Below, piece by piece: positions 35,537-49,300 of a DNA stretch of 64,000 nt; position 1 is the first letter of the stretch; each line of letters opens with the position of its first letter. Source of the stretch: Mimachlamys varia (lineage: Eukaryota; Mollusca; Bivalvia; Pectinida; Pectinidae); the NCBI GenBank assembly GCA_947623455.1, contig OX392532.1, forward strand, positions 47,743,058-47,807,057. The letters are read 5' to 3'. A program made the translations under genes and the position numbers. Under the pieces are notes generated by a model. It was not told the DNA's origin and did no database searches. It saw nothing but the letters and a program-made list of their open reading frames with translations.

Positions 35537-38500
35537 TTGGTGTGGTTGTATCTGTGTTGGTGTGGTGCTGTCTGTTGGTGTGGTGATGACTGTGTTGGTG
35601 TGGTGGTGTCTGTGTTGGTGTGGTGATGTCTGTGTTGGTGTGGTGGTGTCTGTGTTGGTGTGGTGGTGTCTGTGTTGGTGTGGTGGTGACTGTGTTGGTG
35701 TGGTGGTGACTGTGTTGGTGTGGTGGTGTCTGTGTTGGTGTGGTGGTGTCTATGTTGGTGTGGTGGTGACTGTGTTGGTGTGGTGGTGACTGTGTTGGTG
35801 TGGTGGTGTCTGTGTTGGTGTGGTGGTGTCTGTGTTGGTGTGGTGGTGTCTGTGTTGGTGTGGTGGTGTCTGGGTTGGTGTGGTGGTGACTGTGTTGGTG
35901 TGGTGGTGACTGTGTTGGTGTGGTGGTGTCTGTGTTGGTGTGGTGGTGACTGTGTTGGTGTGGTGGTGACTGTGTTGGTGTGGTGATGTCTGTGGTGGTG
36001 TGGTGATCTCTGTTGGTGTGGTGGTGTCTGGGTTGGTGTGGTGGTGACTGTGTTGGTGTGGTGGTGTCTGGGTTGGTGTGGTGGTGTCTGTGGTGGTGTG
36101 GTGATGTCTGTTGGTGTGGTGGTGTCTGGTTTGGTGTGGTGGTGTCTGTGTTGGTGTGGTGGTGTCTGTGTTGGTGTGGTGGTGACTGTGTTGGTGTGGT
36201 GGTGTCTGTGTTGGTGTTGTGGTGACTGTATTGGTGTGATGTCTGTGTTGGTGTGGTGTCTGTGTTGGTGTGGTGGTGTCTGTGGTGGTGTCTGTGTTGG
36301 TGTGGTGGTGTCTGTGTTGGTGTGGTGGTGACTGTGTTGGTATGATGGTGACTGTGTTGGTGTGGTGGTGACTGTGTTGGTATGATGGTGACTGTTTTGG
36401 TGTGGTGGTGACTGTGTTGGTGTGTTGGTGACTGTGTTGGTGTGGTGGTGTCTGTGTTGGTGTGGTGGTGACTGTGTTGGTGTGGTGATGTCTGTGTTGG
36501 TGTGGTGGTTTCTGTGTTGGTGTGGTGGTGACTGTGTTGGTGTGATGACTGTGTTGGTGTGGTGGTGACTGTGTTGGTGTGGTGGTGACTGTATTGGTGT
36601 TGTGGTGACTGTATTGGTGTGATGTCTGTGTTGGTGTGGTGGTTTCTGTGTTGGTGTGGTGGTGACTGTGTTGGTGTGGTGGTGTCTGTGTTGGTGTGGT
36701 GGTGACTGTGTTGGTGTGGTGGTGACTGTGTTGGTGTGGTGGTGTCTGTGTTGGTGTGGTGATGTCTGTGTTGGTGTGGTGGTTTCTGTGTTGGTGAGGT
36801 GGTGACTGTATTGGTGTGATGACTGTGTTGGTGTGGTGGTTTCTGTGTTGGTGTGGTGCTGACTGTGTTGGTGTGGTGGTGTCTGTGTTGGTGTGGTGAT
36901 GTCTGTTGGTGTGGTGGTGTCTGGTTTGGTGTGGTGGTGTCTGTGTTGGTGTGGTGGTGTCTGTGTTGGTGTGGTGGTGACTGTGTTGGTGTGGTGGTGT
37001 CTGTGTTGGTGTTGTGGTGACTGTATTGGTGTGATGTCTGTGTTGGTGTGGTGTCTGTGTTGGTGTGGTGGTGTCTGTGGTGGTGTCTGTGTTGGTGTGG
37101 TGGTGTCTGTGTTGGTGTGGTGGTGACTGTGTTGGTATGATGGTGACTGTGTTGGTGTGGTGGTGACTGTGTTGGTATGATGGTGACTGTTTTGGTGTGG
37201 TGGTGACTGTGTTGGTGTGTTGGTGACTGTGTTGGTGTGGTGGTGTCTGTGTTGGTGTGGTGGTGACTGTGTTGGTGTGGTGATGTCTGTGTTGGTGTGG
37301 TGGTTTCTGTGTTGGTGTGGTGGTGACTGTGTTGGTGTGATGACTGTGTTGGTGTGGTGGTGACTGTGTTGGTGTGGTGGTGACTGTATTGGTGTTGTGG
37401 TGACTGTATTGGTGTGATGTCTGTGTTGGTGTGGTGGTTTCTGTGTTGGTGTGGTGGTGACTGTGTTGGTGTGGTGGTGTCTGTGTTGGTGTGGTGGTGA
37501 CTGTGTTGGTGTGGTGGTGACTGTGTTGGTGTGGTGGTGTCTGTGTTGGTGTGGTGATGTCTGTGTTGGTGTGGTGGTTTCTGTGTTGGTGAGGTGGTGA
37601 CTGTATTGGTGTGATGACTGTGTTGGTGTGGTGGTTTCTGTGTTGGTGTGGTGCTGACTGTGTTGGTGTGGTGGTGTCTGTGTTGGTGTGGTGGTGTCTG
37701 TGTTGGTGTGGTGGTGTCTGTGTATATGTGGTGATGTCTGTGTTGGTGTGGTGGTGACTGTGTTGGTGTGGTGGTGACTGTGTTGGTGTGGTGGTGACTG
37801 TGTTGGTGTGGTGGTGTCTGTGTTGGTGTGGTGGTGTGGTGATGTCTGTGTTGGTGTGATGACTGTGTTGGTGTTGTGGTGACTGTGTTGGTGTGGTGGT
37901 GACTGTATTGGTGTTGTGGTGACTGTATTGGTGTGATGTCTGTGTTGGTGTGGTGGTTTCTGTGTTGGTGTGGTGGTGACTGTGTTGGTGTGGTGGTGTC
38001 TGTGTTGGTGTGGTGGTGACTGTGTTGGTGTGGTGGTGACTGTGTTGGTGTGGTGGTGTCTGTGTTGGTGTGGTGGTGTCTGTGTTGGTGTGGTGGTTTC
38101 TGTGTTGGTGAGGTGGTGACTGTATTGGTGTGATGACTGTGTTGGTGTGGTGGTTTCTGTGTTGGTGTGGTGCTGACTGTGTTGGTGTGGTGGTGTCTGT
38201 GTTGGTGTGGTGGTGTCTGTGTTGGTGTGGTGGTGTCTGTGTATATGTGGTGATGTCTGTGTTGGTGTGGTGGTGACTGTGTTGGTGTGGTGGTGACTGT
38301 GTTGGTGTGGTGGTGACTGTGTTGGTGTGGTGGTGTCTGTGTTGGTGTGGTGGTGTGGTGATGTCTGTGTTGGTGTGATGACTGTGTTGGTGTTGTGGTG
38401 ACTGTGTTGGTGTGGTGGTGACTGTATTGGTGTTGTGGTGACTGTATTGGTGTGATGTCTGTGTTGGTGTGGTGGTTTCTGTGTTGGTGTGGTGGTGACT

Positions 38501-38599
38501 GTGTTGGTGTGGTGGTGTCTGTGTTGGTGTGGTGGTGACTGTGTTGGTGTGGTGGTGACTGTGTTGGTGTGGTGGTGTCTGTGTTGGTGTGGTGGTGTC

Positions 38600-40020
38600 T
38601 GTGTTGGTGTGGTAGTGACTCTGTTGGTGTGGTGGTGTCTGTGTTGGTGTGGTGGTGACTGTGTTGGTGTGGTAGTGACTGTGTTGGTGTGGTGGTGTCT
38701 GTGTTGGTGTGGTGGTGTCTGTGTTGGTATGATGGTGACTGTGTTGGTCTGGTGTCTGTGTTGGTGTGGTCGTGTCTGTGTTGGTGTGGTGGTGTCTGTG
38801 TTGGTGTGGTGGTGACTGTGTTGGTGTGGTGGTGACTGTGTTGGTGTGGTGGTGACTGTGTTGGTGTGGTAGTGACTGTGTTGGTGTGGTGGTGTCTGTG
38901 TTGGTGTGGTGGTGTCTGTGTTGGTATGATGGTGACTGTGTTGGTCTGGTGTCTGTGTTGGTGTGGTCGTGTCTGTGTTGGTGTGGTGGTGTCTGTGTTG
39001 GTGTGGTGGTGTCTGTGTTGGTGTGGTCGTGTCTGTGTTGGTGTGGTGGTGTCTGTGTTGGTGTGGTGGTGACTGTGTTGGTATGATGGTGACTGTGTTG
39101 GTGTGGTGGTGACTGTGTTGGTATGATGGTGACTGTTTTGGTGTGGTGGTGACTGTGTTGGTGTGTTGGTGACTGTGTTGGTGTGGTGGTGTCTGTGTTG
39201 GTGTGGTGGTGACTGTGTTGGTGTGGTGGTGACTGTGTTGGTGTGGTGGTGACTGTGTTGGTATGATTGTGACTGTGTTGGTGTGGTGGTGACTGTGTTG
39301 GTATGATGGTGACTGTTTTGGTGTGGTGGTGACTGTGTTGGTGTGGTAGTGACTGTGTTGGTGTGGTGGTGTCTGTGTTGGTGTGGTGGTGACTGTGTTG
39401 GTGTGGTGTCTGTGTTGGTGTGGTGGTGTCTGTGTTGGTATGATGGTGACTGTGTTGGTCTGGTGTCTGTGTTGGTGTGGTGGTGTCTGTGGTGGTGTCT
39501 GTGTTGGTGTGGTGGTGTCTGTGTTGGTATGGTGGTGACTGTATTGGTGTGGTGGTGACTGTGTTGGTGTGGTGGTGTCTGTGTTGGTATGGTGGTGACT
39601 GTGTTGGTCTGGTGTCTGTGTTGGTGTGGTGGTGTCTCTGTTGGTGTTGTGGTGTCTGTGTTGGTGTGGTGGTGACTGTGTTGGTGTGGTGGTGACTGTG
39701 TTGGTGTGGTGGTGTCTGTGTTGGTGTGGTGGTGACTGTGTTGGTGTGGTCGTGTCTGTGTTGGTGTGGTGGTGTCTGTGTTGGTGTGGTAGTGCCTGTG
39801 TTGGTGTGGTGGTGTCTGTGTTGGTGTGGTGGTGACTGTGTTGGTGTGGTAGTGACTGTGTTGGTGTGGTGGTGTCTGTGTTGGTGTGGTGGTGTCTGTG
39901 TTGGTATGATGGTGACTGTGTTGGTCTGGTGTCTGTGTTGGTGTGGTGGTGTCTGTGGTGGTGTGGTGGTGTGGTGATGTCTGTGTTGGTGTGATGACTG
40001 TGTTGGTGTGGTGGTGACTG
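38600..40020. repeat. Higher-order block, copy 1 (partner 3297 bp downstream)
   Basis: Variant order inside this block is reproduced at 41897–43317 with a constant offset of 3297 bp. Markers include tcgtgtc at 39028 and 42325, and the agtgcctg unit at 39790 and 43087. Copies part ways near 40030/43327, where the next unit is gtgttggtg in one and gtggtagtg in the other. Limits are by eye. Confidence 0.75.
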
Positions 40021-41896
40021 TGTTGGTGTGTTGGTGACTGTGTTGGTGTGGTGGTGTCTGTGTTGGTATGATGGTGACTGTGTTGGTCTGGTGTCTGTGT
40101 TGGTGTGGTTGTGTCTGTGTTGGTGTGGTCGTGTCTGTGTTGGTGTGGTGGTGTCTGTGTTGGTGTGGTGGTGACTGTGTTGGTATGATGGTGACTGTGT
40201 TGGTGTGGTGGTGACTGTGTTGGTATGATGGTGACTGTTTTGGTGTGGTGGTGACTGTGTTGGTGTGTTGGTGACTGTGTTGGTGTGGTGGTGTCTGTGT
40301 TGGTGTGGTGGTGACTGTGTTGGTGTGGTGGTGACTGTGTTGGTGTGGTGGTGACTGTGTTGGTATGATTGTGACTGTGTTGGTGTGGTGGTGACTGTGT
40401 TGGTATGATGGTGACTGTTTTGGTGTGGTGGTGACTGTGTTGGTGTGTTGGTGACTGTGTTGGTGTGGTGGTGTCTGTGTTGGTGTGGTGGTGACTGTGT
40501 TGGTGTGGTGGTGACTGTGTTGGTGTGATGACTGTGTTGGTGTGGTGGTGTCTGTGTTGGTGTGGTGATGTCTGTGTTGGTGTGGTGGTTTCTGTGTTGG
40601 TTTGGTGGTGACTGTGTTGGTGTGATGACTGTGTTGGTGTGGTGGTGACTGTGTTGGTGTGGTGGTGACTGTGTTGGTGTGGTGGTGACTGTGTTAGTGT
40701 GCTGGTGACTGTATTGGTGTGATGTCTGTGTTGGTGTGGTGGTTTCTGTGTTGGTGTGGTGGTGTCTGTGTTGGTGTGGTGGTGACTGTGTTGGTGTGGT
40801 GGTGTCTGTGTTGATGTGGTGGTGACTGTGTTGGTGTGGTAGTGACTGTGTTGGTGTGGTGGTGTCTGTGTTGGTGTGGTGGTGACTGTGTTGGTGTGGT
40901 GGTGACTGTGTTGGTGTGGTGGTGTCTGTGTTGGTGTGGTGATGTCTGTGTTGGTGTGGTGGTTTCTGTGTTGGTGAGGTGGTGACTGTATTGGTGTGAT
41001 GACTGTGTTGGTGTGGTGGTGACTGTGTTGGTGTGGTGCTGATTGTGTTGGTGTGGTGGTGTCTGTGTTGGTGTGGTGGTGTCTGTGTTGGTGTGGTGGT
41101 GTCTGTGTATATGTGGTGATGTCTGTGTTGGTGTGGTGGTGACTGTGTTGGTGTGGTGGTGACTGTGTTGGTGTGGTGGTGACTGTGTTGGTGTGGTGGT
41201 GTGGTGATGTCTGTGTTGGTGTGGTGATGTCTGTGTTGGTGTGGTGGTGTATGTGTTGGTGTGGTGATGTCTGTGTTGGTGTGGTGATGTCTGTGTTGGT
41301 GTGGTGATGTCTGTTGGTGTGGTGGTGTCTGTGTTGGTGTGGTGATGTCTGGGTTGGTGTGGTGGTGTCTGTGTTGGTGTGGTGGTGTCTGTGTTGATGT
41401 GGTGATGTCTGGGTTGGTGTGGTGGTGACTGTGTTGGTGTGGTGATGTCTGTGTTGGTGTGGTGGTGTCTGTGTTGGTATGATGGTGACTGTGTTGGTGT
41501 GGTGTCTGTGTTGGTGTGGTGGTGTCTGTGTTGGTGTGGTGGTGTCTGTGTTGGTGTGGTGATGTCTGTGTTGGTGTGGTGATGTCTGTGTTGGTGTGGT
41601 GGTGTCTGTGTTGGTGTGGTAGTGACTGTGTTGGTGTGGTGGTGTCTGTGTTGGTATGATGGTGACTGTGTTGGTCTGGTGTCTGTGTTGGTGTGGTGGT
41701 GTCTGTGTTGGTGTGGTGGTGTCTGTGTTGGTATGATGGTGACTGTGTTGGTCTGGTGTCTGTGTTGGTGTGGTGTGTCTGTGTTGGTGTGGTAGTGACT
41801 GTGTTGGTGTGGTTGTGTCTGTGTTGGTGTAGTGGTGACTGTGTTGGTGTGGTAGTGACTGTGTTGGTGTGGTGGTGTCTGTGTTGGTGTGGTGGT

Positions 41897-43317
41897 GTCT
41901 GTGTTGGTATGATGGTGACTGTGTTGGTCTGGTGTCTGTGTTGGTGTGGTGGTGTCTGTGTTGGTGTGGTAGTGACTGTGTTGGTGTGGTGGTGTCTGTG
42001 TTGGTGTGGTGGTGTCTGTGTTGGTATGATGGTGACTGTGTTGGTCTGGTGTCTGTGTTGGTGTGGTCGTGTCTGTGTTGGTGTGGTGGTGTCTGTGTTG
42101 GTGTGGTGGTGACTGTGTTGGTGTGGTGGTGACTGTGTTGGTGTGGTGGTGACTGTGTTGGTGTGGTAGTGACTGTGTTGGTGTGGTGGTGTCTGTGTTG
42201 GTGTGGTGGTGTCTGTGTTGGTATGATGGTGACTGTGTTGGTCTGGTGTCTGTGTTGGTGTGGTCGTGTCTGTGTTGGTGTGGTGGTGTCTGTGTTGGTG
42301 TGGTGGTGTCTGTGTTGGTGTGGTCGTGTCTGTGTTGGTGTGGTGGTGTCTGTGTTGGTGTGGTGGTGACTGTGTTGGTATGATGGTGACTGTGTTGGTG
42401 TGGTGGTGACTGTGTTGGTATGATGGTGACTGTTTTGGTGTGGTGGTGACTGTGTTGGTGTGTTGGTGACTGTGTTGGTGTGGTGGTGTCTGTGTTGGTG
42501 TGGTGGTGACTGTGTTGGTGTGGTGGTGACTGTGTTGGTGTGGTGGTGACTGTGTTGGTATGATTGTGACTGTGTTGGTGTGGTGGTGACTGTGTTGGTA
42601 TGATGGTGACTGTTTTGGTGTGGTGGTGACTGTGTTGGTGTGGTAGTGACTGTGTTGGTGTGGTGGTGTCTGTGTTGGTGTGGTGGTGACTGTGTTGGTG
42701 TGGTGTCTGTGTTGGTGTGGTGGTGTCTGTGTTGGTATGATGGTGACTGTGTTGGTCTGGTGTCTGTGTTGGTGTGGTGGTGTCTGTGGTGGTGTCTGTG
42801 TTGGTGTGGTGGTGTCTGTGTTGGTATGGTGGTGACTGTATTGGTGTGGTGGTGACTGTGTTGGTGTGGTGGTGTCTGTGTTGGTATGGTGGTGACTGTG
42901 TTGGTCTGGTGTCTGTGTTGGTGTGGTGGTGTCTCTGTTGGTGTTGTGGTGTCTGTGTTGGTGTGGTGGTGACTGTGTTGGTGTGGTGGTGACTGTGTTG
43001 GTGTGGTGGTGTCTGTGTTGGTGTGGTGGTGACTGTGTTGGTGTGGTCGTGTCTGTGTTGGTGTGGTGGTGTCTGTGTTGGTGTGGTAGTGCCTGTGTTG
43101 GTGTGGTGGTGTCTGTGTTGGTGTGGTGGTGACTGTGTTGGTGTGGTAGTGACTGTGTTGGTGTGGTGGTGTCTGTGTTGGTGTGGTGGTGTCTGTGTTG
43201 GTATGATGGTGACTGTGTTGGTCTGGTGTCTGTGTTGGTGTGGTGGTGTCTGTGGTGGTGTGGTGGTGTGGTGATGTCTGTGTTGGTGTGATGACTGTGT
43301 TGGTGTGGTGGTGACTG
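41897..43317. repeat. Higher-order block, copy 2
   Basis: Second copy of the ~1.4-kb block. Apparent identity to copy 1 is near complete over the stretches compared, so the duplication is recent or an assembly product. Confidence 0.75.
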
Positions 43318-46300
43318 TGTTGGTGTGGTAGTGACTGTGTTGGTGTGGTGGTGTCTGTGTTGGTGTGGTGGTGTCTGTGTTGGTATGATGGTGACTGTGT
43401 TGGTCTGGTGTCTGTGTTGGTGTGGTGGTGTCTGTGTTGGTGTGGTGGTGTCTGTGTTGGTATGATGGTGACTGTGTTGGTCTGGTGTCTGTGTTGGTGT
43501 GGTGGTGTCTGTGTTGGTGTGGTAGTGACTGTGTTGGTGTGGTGGTGTCTGTGTTGGTGTGGTGGTGTCTGTGTTGGTATGATGGTGACTGTGTTGGTCT
43601 GGTGTCTGTGTTGGTGTGGTGGTGTCTGTGTTGGTGTGGTGGTGTCTGTGTTGGTGTGGTGGTGTCTGTGTTATTGTGGTGGTGACTGTGTTGGTATGAT
43701 GGTGACTGTGTTGGTGTGGTGGTGACTGTGTTGGTATGATGGTGACTGTTTTGGTGTGGTGGTGACTGTGTTGGTGTGTTGGTGACTGTGTTGGTGTGGT
43801 GGTGTCTGTGTTGGTGTGGTGGTGACTGTGTTGGTGTGGTGGTGACTGTGTTGGTGTGGTGGTGTCTGTGTTGGTATGATGGTGACTGTGTTGGTCTGGT
43901 GTCTGTGTTGGTGTGGTGGTGTCTGTGTTGGTGTGGTAGTGACTGTGTTGGTGTGGTGGTGTCTGTGTTGGTGTGGTGGTGACTGTGTTGGTGTGGTAGT
44001 GACTGTGTTGGTGTGGTGGTGTCTGTGTTGGTGTGGTGGTGTCTGTGTTGGTATGATGGTGACTGTGTTGGTCTGGTGTCTGTGTTGGTGTGGTGGTGTC
44101 TGTATTGGTGTGGTAGTGACTGTGTTGGTGTGGTGGTGTCTGTGTTGGTGTGGTGGTGACTGTGTTGGTGTGGTAGTGACTGTGTTGGTGTGGTGGTGTC
44201 TGTGTTGGTGTGGTGGTGTCTGTGTTGGTATGATGGTGACTGTGTTGGTCTGGTGTCTGTGTTGGTGTGGTGGTGTCTGTGTTGGTGTGGTAGTGACTGT
44301 GATGGTGTGGTTGTGTCTGTGTTGGTGTGGTGGTGACTGTGTTGGTGTGGTAGTGACTGTGTTGGTGTGGTGATGTCTGTGTTGGTGTGGTGGTGTCTGT
44401 GTTGGTATGATGGTGACTGTGTTGGTCTGGTGTCTGTGTTGGTGTGGTGGTGACTGTGATGGTGTTGTGGTGTCTGTGTTGGTGTGGTGGTGACTGTGTT
44501 GGTGTGGTGGTGACTGTGTTGGTGTGGTGGTGTCTGTGTTGGTGTGGTGGTGACTGTGTTGGTCTGGTGTCTGTGTTGGTGTGGTGGTGTCTGTGTTGGT
44601 GTGGTAGTGACTGTGTTGGTGTGGTGGTGTCTGTGTTGGTGTGGTGGTGACTGTGTTGGTGTGGTAGTGACTGTGTTGGTGTGGTGGTGTCTGTGTTGGT
44701 GTGGTGGTGTCTGTGTTGGTATGATGGTGACTGTGTTGGTCTGGTGTCTGTGTTGGTGTGGTGGTGTCTGTGGTGGTGTGGTGATGTCTGTGTTGGTGTG
44801 ATGACTGTGTTGGTGTGGTGGTGACTGTGTTGGTGTGTTGGTGACTGTATTGGTGTGGTGGTGTCTGTGTTGGTGTGGTGGTGACTGTGTTGGTGTGGTG
44901 GTGACTGTGTTGGTGTGGTGGTGTCTGTGTTGGTGTGGTGGTGACTGTGTTGGTCTGGTGTCTGTGTTGGTGTGGTGGTGTCTGTGTTGGTGTGGTAGTG
45001 ACTGTGTTGGTGTGGTGGTGTCTGTGTTGGTGTGGTGGTGACTGTGTTGGTGTGGTAGTGACTGTGTTGGTGTGGTGGTGTCTGTGTTGGTGTGGTGGTG
45101 TCTGTGTTGGTATGATGGTGACTGTGTTGGTCTGGTGTCTGTGTTGGTCTGGTGGTGTCTGTGGTGGTGTCTGTGTTGGTGTGGTGGTGTCTGTGTTGGT
45201 GTGGTGGTGACTGTGTTGGTATGATGGTGACTGTGTTGGTGTGGTGGTGACTGTGTTGGTATGATGGTGACTGTTTTGGTGTGGTGGTGACTGTGTTGGT
45301 GTGTTGGTGACTGTGTTGGTGTGGTGGTGTCTGTGTTGGTGTGGTGGTGACTGTGTTGGTGTGGTGGTGACTGTGTTGGTGTGGTGGTGTCTGTGTTGGT
45401 GTGGTGATGTCTGTGTTGGTGTGGTGGTTTCTGTGTTGGTGTGGTGGTGACTGTGTTGGTGTGATGACTGTGTTGGTGTGGTGGTGACTGTGTTGGTGTG
45501 GTGGTGACTGTATTGGTATTGTGGTGACTGTATTGGTGTGATGTCTGTGTTGGTGTGGTGGTTTCTGTGTTGGTGTGGTGGTGACTGTGTTGGTGTGGTG
45601 GTGTCTGTGTTGGTGTGGTGGTGACTGTGTTGGTGTGGTGGTGTCTGTGTTGGTGTGGTGATGTCTGTGTTGGTGTGGTGGTTTCTGTGTTGGTGAGGTG
45701 GTGACTGTATTGCTGTGATGACTGTGTTGGTGTGGTGGTGACTGTGTTGGTGTGGTGCTGACTGTGTTGGTGTGGTGGTGTCTGTGTTGGTGTGGTGGTG
45801 TCTGTGTTGGTGTGGTGGTGTCTGTGTATATGTGGTGATGTCTGTGTTGGTGTGGTGGTGACTATGTTGGTGTGGTGGTGACTGTGTTGGTGTGGTGGTG
45901 ACTGTGTTGGTGTGGTGGTGTCTGTGTTGGTGTGGTGGTGTGGTGATGTCTGTGTTGGTGTGATGACTGTGTTGGTGTGGTGGTGACTGTGTTGGTGTGG
46001 TGGTGACTGTATTGGTGTTGTGGTGACTGTATTGGTGTGATGTCTGTGTTGGTGTGGTGGTTTCTGTGTTGGTGTGGTGGTGACTGTGTTGGTGTGGTGG
46101 TGTCTGTGTTGGTGTGGTGGTGACTGTGTTGGTGTGGTGATGACTGTGTTGGTGTGGTGGTGTCTGTGTTGGTTTGGTGGTGTCTGTGTTGGTGTGGTAG
46201 TGACTGTGTTGGTGTGGTGGTGTCTGTGTTGGTGTGGTGGTGACTGTGTTGGTGTGTTAGTGACTGTGTTGGTGTGGTGGTGTCTGTGTTGGTGTGGTGG

Positions 46301-49300
46301 TGTCTGTGTTGGTATGATGGTGACTGTGTTGGTCTGGTGTCTGTGTTGGTGTGGTGGTGTCTGTGTTGGTGTGGTCGTGTCTGTGTTGGTGTGGTGGTGT
46401 CTGTGTTGGTGTGGTGGTGACTGTGTTGGTATGATGGTGACTGTGTTGGTGTGGTGGTGACTGTGTTGGTATGATGGTGACTGTTTTTGTGTGGTGGTGA
46501 CTGTGTTGGTGTGTTGGTGACTGTGTTGGTGTGGTGGTGTCTGTGTTGGTGTGGTGGTGACTGTGTTGGTGTGGTGGTGACTGTGTTGGTGTGGTGGTGT
46601 CTGTGTTGGTGTGGTAGTGACTGTGTTGGTGTGGTGGTGACTGTGTTGGTGTGATGACTGTGTTGGTGTGGTGGTGACTGTGTTGGTGTGATGACTGTGT
46701 TGGTGTGGTGGTGACTGTGTTGGTGTGATGACTGTGTTGGTGTGGTGGTGACTGTGTTGGTGTGGTGGTGACTGTGTTGGTGTGGTGGTGACTGTGTTAG
46801 TGTGCTGGTGACTGTATTGATGTGATGTCTGTGTTGGTGTGGTGGTTTCTGTGTTGGTGTGGTGGTATCTGTGTTGGTGTGGTGGTGACTGTGTTGGTGT
46901 GGTGGTGTCTGTGTTGATGTGGTGGTGACTGTGTTGGTGTGGTGGTGACTGTGTTGGTGTGGTGGTGTCTGTGTTGGTGTGGTGGTGACTGTGTTGGTGT
47001 GGTGGTGACTGTGTTGGTGTGGTGGTGTCTGTGTTGGTGTGGTGATGTCTGTGTTGGTGTGGTGGTTTCTGTGTTGGTGAGGTGGTGACTGTATTGGTGT
47101 GATGACTGTGTTGGTGTGGTGGTGACTGTGTTGGTGTGGTGCTGACTGTGTTGGTGTGGTGGTGTCTGTGTTGGTGTGGTGGTGTCTGTGTTGGTGTGGT
47201 GGTGTCTGTGTATATGTGGTGATGTCTGTGTTGGTGTGGTGGTGACTGTGTTGGTGTGGTGGTGACTGTGTTGGTGTGGTGGTGACTGTGTTGGTGTGGT
47301 GGTGTCTGTGTTGGTGTGGTGGTGTGGTGATGTCTGTGTTGGTGTGGTGATGTCTGTGTTGGTGTGGTGGTTTCTGTGTTGGTGTGGTGATGTCTGTGTT
47401 GGTGTGGTGATGTCTGTGTTGGTGTGGTGATGTCTGTTGGTATGATGGTGACTGTGTTGGTCTGGTGTCTGTGTTGGTGTGGTGGTGTCTGTGTTGGTGT
47501 GGTGGTGTCTGTGTTGGTATGATGGTGACTGTGTTGGTCTGGTGTCTGTGTTGGTGTGGTGTGTCTGTGTTGGTGTGGTAGTGACTGTGTTGGTGTGGTT
47601 GTGTCTGTGTTGGTGTGGTGGTGACTGTGTTGGTGTGGTAGTGACTGTGTTGGTGTGGTGGTGTCTGTGTTGGTGAGGTGGTGTCTGTGTTGGTATGATG
47701 GTGACTGTGTTGGTCTGGTGTCTGTGTTGGTGTGGTGGTGTCTGTGTTGGTGTGGTAGTGACTGTGTTGGTGTGGTGGTGTCTGTGTTGGTGTGGTGGTG
47801 TCTGTGTTGGTATGATGGTGACTGTGTTGGTCTGGTGTCTGTGTTGGTGTGGTGGTGTCTGTGTTGGTGTGGTGGTGTCTGTGTTGGTGTGATGGTGACT
47901 GTGTTGGTGTGGTGGTGACTGTGTTGGTGTGGTGGTGACTGTGTTGGTGTGGTGGTGACTGTGTTGGTATGATGGTGACTGTTTTGGTGTGGTGGTGACT
48001 GTGTTGGTGTGGTGGTGTCTGTGTTGGTGTGGTGGTGACTGTGTTGGTGTGGTGGTGACTGTGTTGGTGTGGTGGTGTCTGTGTTGGTATGATGGTGACT
48101 GTGTTGGTCTGGTGTCTGTGTTGGTATGGTGGTGTCTGTGTTGGTGTGGTAGTGACTGTGTTGGTGTGGTGGTGTCTGTGTTGGTGTGGTGGTGACTGTG
48201 TTGGTGTGGTAGTGACTGTGTTGGTGTGGTGGTGTCTGTGTTGGTGTGGTGGTGTCTGTGTTGGTATGATGGTGACTGTGTTGGTCTGGTGTCTGTGTTG
48301 GTGTGGTGGTGTCTGTGTTGGTGTGGTAGTGACTGTGTTGGTGTGGTGGTGTCTGTGTTGGTGTGGTGGTGACTGTGTTGGTGTGGTAGTGACTGTGTTG
48401 GTGTGGTGGTGACTGTGTTGGTGTGGTAGTGACTGTGTTGGTGTGGTGGTGTCTGTGTTGGTGTGGTGGTGTCTGTGTTGGTGTGGTGGTGTCTGTGTTG
48501 GTATGATGGTGACTGTGTTGGTCTGGTGTCTGTGTTGGTGTGGTGGTGTCTGTGTTGGTGTGGTAGTGACTGTGATGGTGTGGTTGTGTCTGTGTTGGTG
48601 TGGTGGTGACTGTGTTGGTGTGGTAGTGACTGTGTTGGTGTGGTGATGTCTGTGTTGGTGTGGTGGTGTCTGTGTTGGTATGATGGTGACTGTGTTGGTC
48701 TGGTGTCTGTGTTGGTGTGGTGGTGTCTGTGTTGGTGTGGTGGTGTCTGTGTTGGTGTGGTGGTGTCTGTGTTGGTGTGGTGGTGACTGTGTTGGTATGA
48801 TGGTGACTGTGTTGGTGTGGTGGTGACTGTGTTGGTATGATGGTGATTGTTTTGGTGTGGTGGTGACAGTGTTGGTGTGTTGGTGACTGTGTTGGTGTGG
48901 TGGTGTCTGTGTTGGTGTGGTGGTGACTGTGTTGGTGTGGTGGTGACTGTGTTGGTGTGGTGGTGTCTGTGTTGGTGTGGTGATGTCTGTGTTGGTGTTG
49001 TGGTTTCTGTGTTGGTGTGGTAGTGACTGTGTTGGTGTGGTGGTGTCTGTGTTGGTATGATGGTGACTGTGTTGGTCTGGTGTCTGTGTTGGTGTGGTGG
49101 TGTCTGTGTTGGTGTGGTGGTGTCTGTGTTGGTATGATGGTGACTGTGTTGGTCTGGTGTCTGTGTTGGTGTGGTGGTGTCAGTGTTGGTGTGGTATTGA
49201 CTGTGTTGGTGTGGTGGTGTCTGTGTTGGTGTGGTGGTGACTGCGTTGGTGTGGTAGTGACTGTGTTGGTGTGGTGGTGTCTGTGTTGGTGTGGTGGTGA

